From UBA7328 sp002471345 (lineage in GTDB: Bacteria; Bacteroidota; Bacteroidia; Chitinophagales; Saprospiraceae), in the NCBI GenBank assembly GCA_964011275.1, contig CAXGOB010000011.1, forward strand, positions 1 through 64,000: 64,000 nt of DNA, written 5' to 3'. Made by a program: the position numbers and the translations under genes. This document shows positions 62,120 through 64,000 of the stretch, one piece after another; position 1 is the stretch's first letter; every line of letters starts with the position of its first letter. The notes under the pieces were generated by a model. The model saw only the letters and a program-made list of their open reading frames with translations. It did not search any database and was not told where the DNA came from.

Positions 62120-63106
62120 TTACTCTGATATTGTAACAGATACACTTCCTAAACCATCACCTCTCACTGTCACTTTATCACCAGTCTGTAAAAATTTGGC
62201 TACTTCACTTTCTCCTATTTTAGCTTTTAACTTATCAATGCGATCTAAGCCAATAATAGCGGCTGCCCTCATCATCCATCGTGGGGCAGACATTATCACA
62301 CCAGCTGGTGTGCCTGTTAAGACTAAATCTCCTTTTTTGAGAGCTGCTTTTGGATACTTTCTTTGGATGGCTTGCAGCATTTGGAGAGGTGTATATATTA
62401 AGTCTGCAGTAGTTTGATGTTGTCTTACTTCTCCATTTACTAATGTTTCTATTATAATACATGGTATGGCATTAGCCTGAAATTCATGAGGTATCCACAT
62501 TTGGTCACTCATAGGTGTAAATCCCGGAAAGCTTTTGGAAATACCCCAGTAATTATATCTATTGCTTTGGCCTTCTCCCATAATAGCCACACTTCGTGCA
62601 CCAAAATCATTGGCCATGAAAAATCCAATTTTGGGAATAAAGTTGTCATCACTCAATTGTCCATTGGCAATGTCTTCTAAAAGCACAAAGCCCATTTCTG
62701 TTTCATAATCTAATAGGGCCGGAAGATTTTTAATATTCTTTAAATTTTCAGAGATGCCTGATTCATGTTGTTCTAAAGCAAATATTAGCTCCTCATGGCT
62801 TGGTATTTTGACTCTAGCTCCATCATTCGTTATACTGCTCAGTGATTTTTGGAATATAGGGGGATCCCCACTTGGGTCAAACTCAGAAGCCGTCTCATTT
62901 ATATGTCCAGCATAGGCTAAACCCACACCATATATGTTTTCTGGCACAGTATCAAAAGCTATAATTGTTCCTTCTGAAAGATCAAGGCAGGTCAACTTTG
63001 CTGGTTTGATTTCATGTGGCAAACCTCTATTAAGATACAAACCAAAGGCAACGATTGTCAGCATTAGGATTGCTAAAACAACACCCAGATATTTTATGAT
63101 TTTCAT
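62120..63106 (-). CDS. Membrane-anchored fumarylacetoacetate hydrolase (FAH) family protein
   Basis: This 328-residue protein has an N-terminal hydrophobic segment (MKIIKYLGVVLAILMLTIVAFGLYL) that should be a membrane anchor, unusual for a normally cytosolic family. The FAH domain is intact: YGVGLAYAGHINE, the acidic metal site region DYETEMGFVLLED, FFMANDFGARS and VLTGTPAGV. It would cleave or decarboxylate a beta-keto or oxo-acid, perhaps outside the cytoplasm. The start at 63106 is chosen over 63142, which would overlap the upstream monooxygenase gene, 7 bases away; the two are likely one operon. Confidence 0.87.
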   Translation of the reverse strand: MKIIKYLGVVLAILMLTIVAFGLYLNRGLPHEIKPAKLTCLDLSEGTIIAFDTVPENIYGVGLAYAGHINETASEFDPSGDPPIFQKSLSSITNDGARVKIPSHEELIFALEQHESGISENLKNIKNLPALLDYETEMGFVLLEDIANGQLSDDNFIPKIGFFMANDFGARSVAIMGEGQSNRYNYWGISKSFPGFTPMSDQMWIPHEFQANAIPCIIIETLVNGEVRQHQTTADLIYTPLQMLQAIQRKYPKAALKKGDLVLTGTPAGVIMSAPRWMMRAAAIIGLDRIDKLKAKIGESEVAKFLQTGDKVTVRGDGLGSVSVTISE

Positions 63107-63113
63107 GATGTAC

Positions 63114-64000
63114 TCAGTTGTTATTTCTAAATAATGTCTCAAAAACTTCTTTCAAGATGTTGATAGGATCTCCAGAATGACTAATCATTCGCCAAGCTAT
63201 ATGTCCGTCGGGTCTGATCAATAGAGCTCCTGTGGATTCTATTTCACAAAGAGTTTTTATGCTTTGATAATCGGGATCAGATAAATTTAATTTCTTCAGT
63301 TGTTTCAGGTCAATAATTGACTTGTATTTGTTGGGTAATTGGTCTAGTGCCTTGGCCCAGATTTCTCCATCAATATCGACAATTAGTGTAAATCGATCAT
63401 AGCCCAATAAGTCATGGCTGGATTTTAAAGAAGGAGAATCATTGAATGCCAGATGAGGGAATCTTGACCCGGGTCGGGTAGAAGGTATATACTGGGAAAC
63501 CCTATCTTCTGGATATATGGCTTCCGTTCCATCGGGTATCAGAGCCCCTTCTTCATATACATAGCCGATATCTAGTCCAATCCGATCAAAATGAGCAACT
63601 TGATCAGCAATGGTGGTCAGCACTTTGTTCTTGACAGTTTCATCAGTAGAATATTGATCTATCTTTCTTTCTGCTATGGCTAATCCTATATTTATAATCT
63701 TATTGCGCCACGTACTTGGCAACCATTTTATTGGTGCCATATTTTTATATTTCGCTATGATCTCTACACCATCACGACTCAATCCAAAAGCCTCAATAAC
63801 TTCTAAAATTTTATGATAATTGAAGACGCTTTCTTCTGTATTCTGTTGTGCTATTGGCCTACGTTCTGACTCATAAGAATCTAATAAACTCTCATCTGAC
63901 AAACCACATAAAACAGCTTTGATTTTCCAGCCTATGTTGTGAGCATCTGCAATGCCTGTATTCATTCCCAATCCACCAGTAGGTGGGAAACGATGGGCAG
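63114..64000 (-). CDS. FAD-dependent monooxygenase, phenol hydroxylase-like, N-terminal part off the right edge
   Basis: The frame is open through base 64000, so only the C-terminal part (about 295 residues) is visible. The edge-proximal sequence AHRFPPTGGLGMNTGIADAHN is the FAD-binding GD motif region of aromatic-ring flavoprotein monooxygenases (FAD_binding_3). The C-terminal ~150 residues form the thioredoxin-like domain of phenol 2-monooxygenase relatives (RPGSRFPHLAF, LLIRPDGHIAWR). It would hydroxylate an aromatic or polyketide-like compound with NAD(P)H and O2. The FAH-family gene downstream suggests further breakdown of the product. Confidence 0.9.
   Translation of the reverse strand, partial: AHRFPPTGGLGMNTGIADAHNIGWKIKAVLCGLSDESLLDSYESERRPIAQQNTEESVFNYHKILEVIEAFGLSRDGVEIIAKYKNMAPIKWLPSTWRNKIINIGLAIAERKIDQYSTDETVKNKVLTTIADQVAHFDRIGLDIGYVYEEGALIPDGTEAIYPEDRVSQYIPSTRPGSRFPHLAFNDSPSLKSSHDLLGYDRFTLIVDIDGEIWAKALDQLPNKYKSIIDLKQLKKLNLSDPDYQSIKTLCEIESTGALLIRPDGHIAWRMISHSGDPINILKEVFETLFRNNN

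Noticed and set aside
62196..62680. Short + strand frames opposite the FAH gene
   Set aside because: They are antisense to an intact FAH domain with no motifs or promoter.
1..64000. Search by eye for tRNA, rRNA, insertion sequences, integrases and prophage genes
   Set aside because: No cloverleaf-like intergenic sequence, transposase or terminal repeats were found; intergenic gaps are short.

Overview
The window reads as chromosomal DNA from an AT-rich, probably marine or environmental member of the Bacteroidota, most likely the Saprospiria or a close relative. Three things support this. Several upstream regions carry the Bacteroidota -7 promoter element TAnnTTTG and start codons lack clear Shine-Dalgarno sites. 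There are type IX secretion tails of both kinds (CHU_C/type B at the end of the gene at 12872 and a type A tail on the haloperoxidase-like protein at 25551). There are also SprB-type, DUF11, SdrD-B and HYR-like surface repeats and a bacillithiol redox pair. I see no rRNA, tRNA, insertion sequence, prophage or CRISPR array.

Layout. 1-8262 is the 3' part of a giant cysteine-rich repeat adhesin that enters from the left edge. 8558-12625 holds a TetR regulator, a membrane-anchored six-bladed propeller protein, and a long-form acyl-CoA dehydrogenase with an SCP2 partner behind a 19-bp palindrome. 12872-18516 holds a CHU_C surface protein, the bacillithiol disulfide reductase YpdA, a 51-aa membrane protein, a lipoprotein and the bacilliredoxin-like YtxJ. 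18808-20199 holds two FKBP lipoproteins (minus). 20321-22103 is a molybdopterin cluster, moaC-moaD-moaE plus a MocA-like nucleotidyltransferase. 22090-25430 is housekeeping: Nudix, SDR, CNNM/CBS protein, acyltransferase. 25551-29450 pairs a secreted vanadium-haloperoxidase-like protein with a conserved Bacteroidota protein that has a phosphorylase-like C-terminus. 29796-32960 is an unusual membrane protein with six DUF1508/YegP pairs and an unrecognised extracytoplasmic tail.

33055-35603 holds an amidohydrolase, a thioredoxin-like protein and pdxH. 35611-42255 is a tetR-tolC-adaptor-RND efflux operon (minus) with an operator-like palindrome and a divergent promoter shared with a cytochrome c lipoprotein. 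anmK and an epimerase follow (to 44880). 44875-51654 is a four-gene minus-strand cluster: SBP_bac_5 lipoprotein, one OppB-like permease, a heme/propeller lipoprotein and a double DUF1080 protein. It looks like a periplasmic glycoside (3-keto-sugar) oxidation/hydrolysis and uptake unit, but lacks a second permease and an ATPase. 51748-57204 holds a TIGR01777 epimerase, a Prc-type protease and a K+-dependent membrane pyrophosphatase. 57366-59775 is a DtxR/MntR regulator with a clear operator, a TroA-like metal-binding protein with a C-terminal membrane anchor and an ATPase, with no permease. 59826-64000 holds GNAT, SDR, nucleoside phosphorylase, a membrane-anchored FAH-family hydrolase and the C-terminal part of a phenol-hydroxylase-type flavoprotein that runs off the right edge.

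The items I consider most worth following are the multi-DUF1508 protein with its new C-terminal domain, the DUF1080/heme/Opp cluster, the metal importer missing its permease, and several exact palindromes that look like operators.
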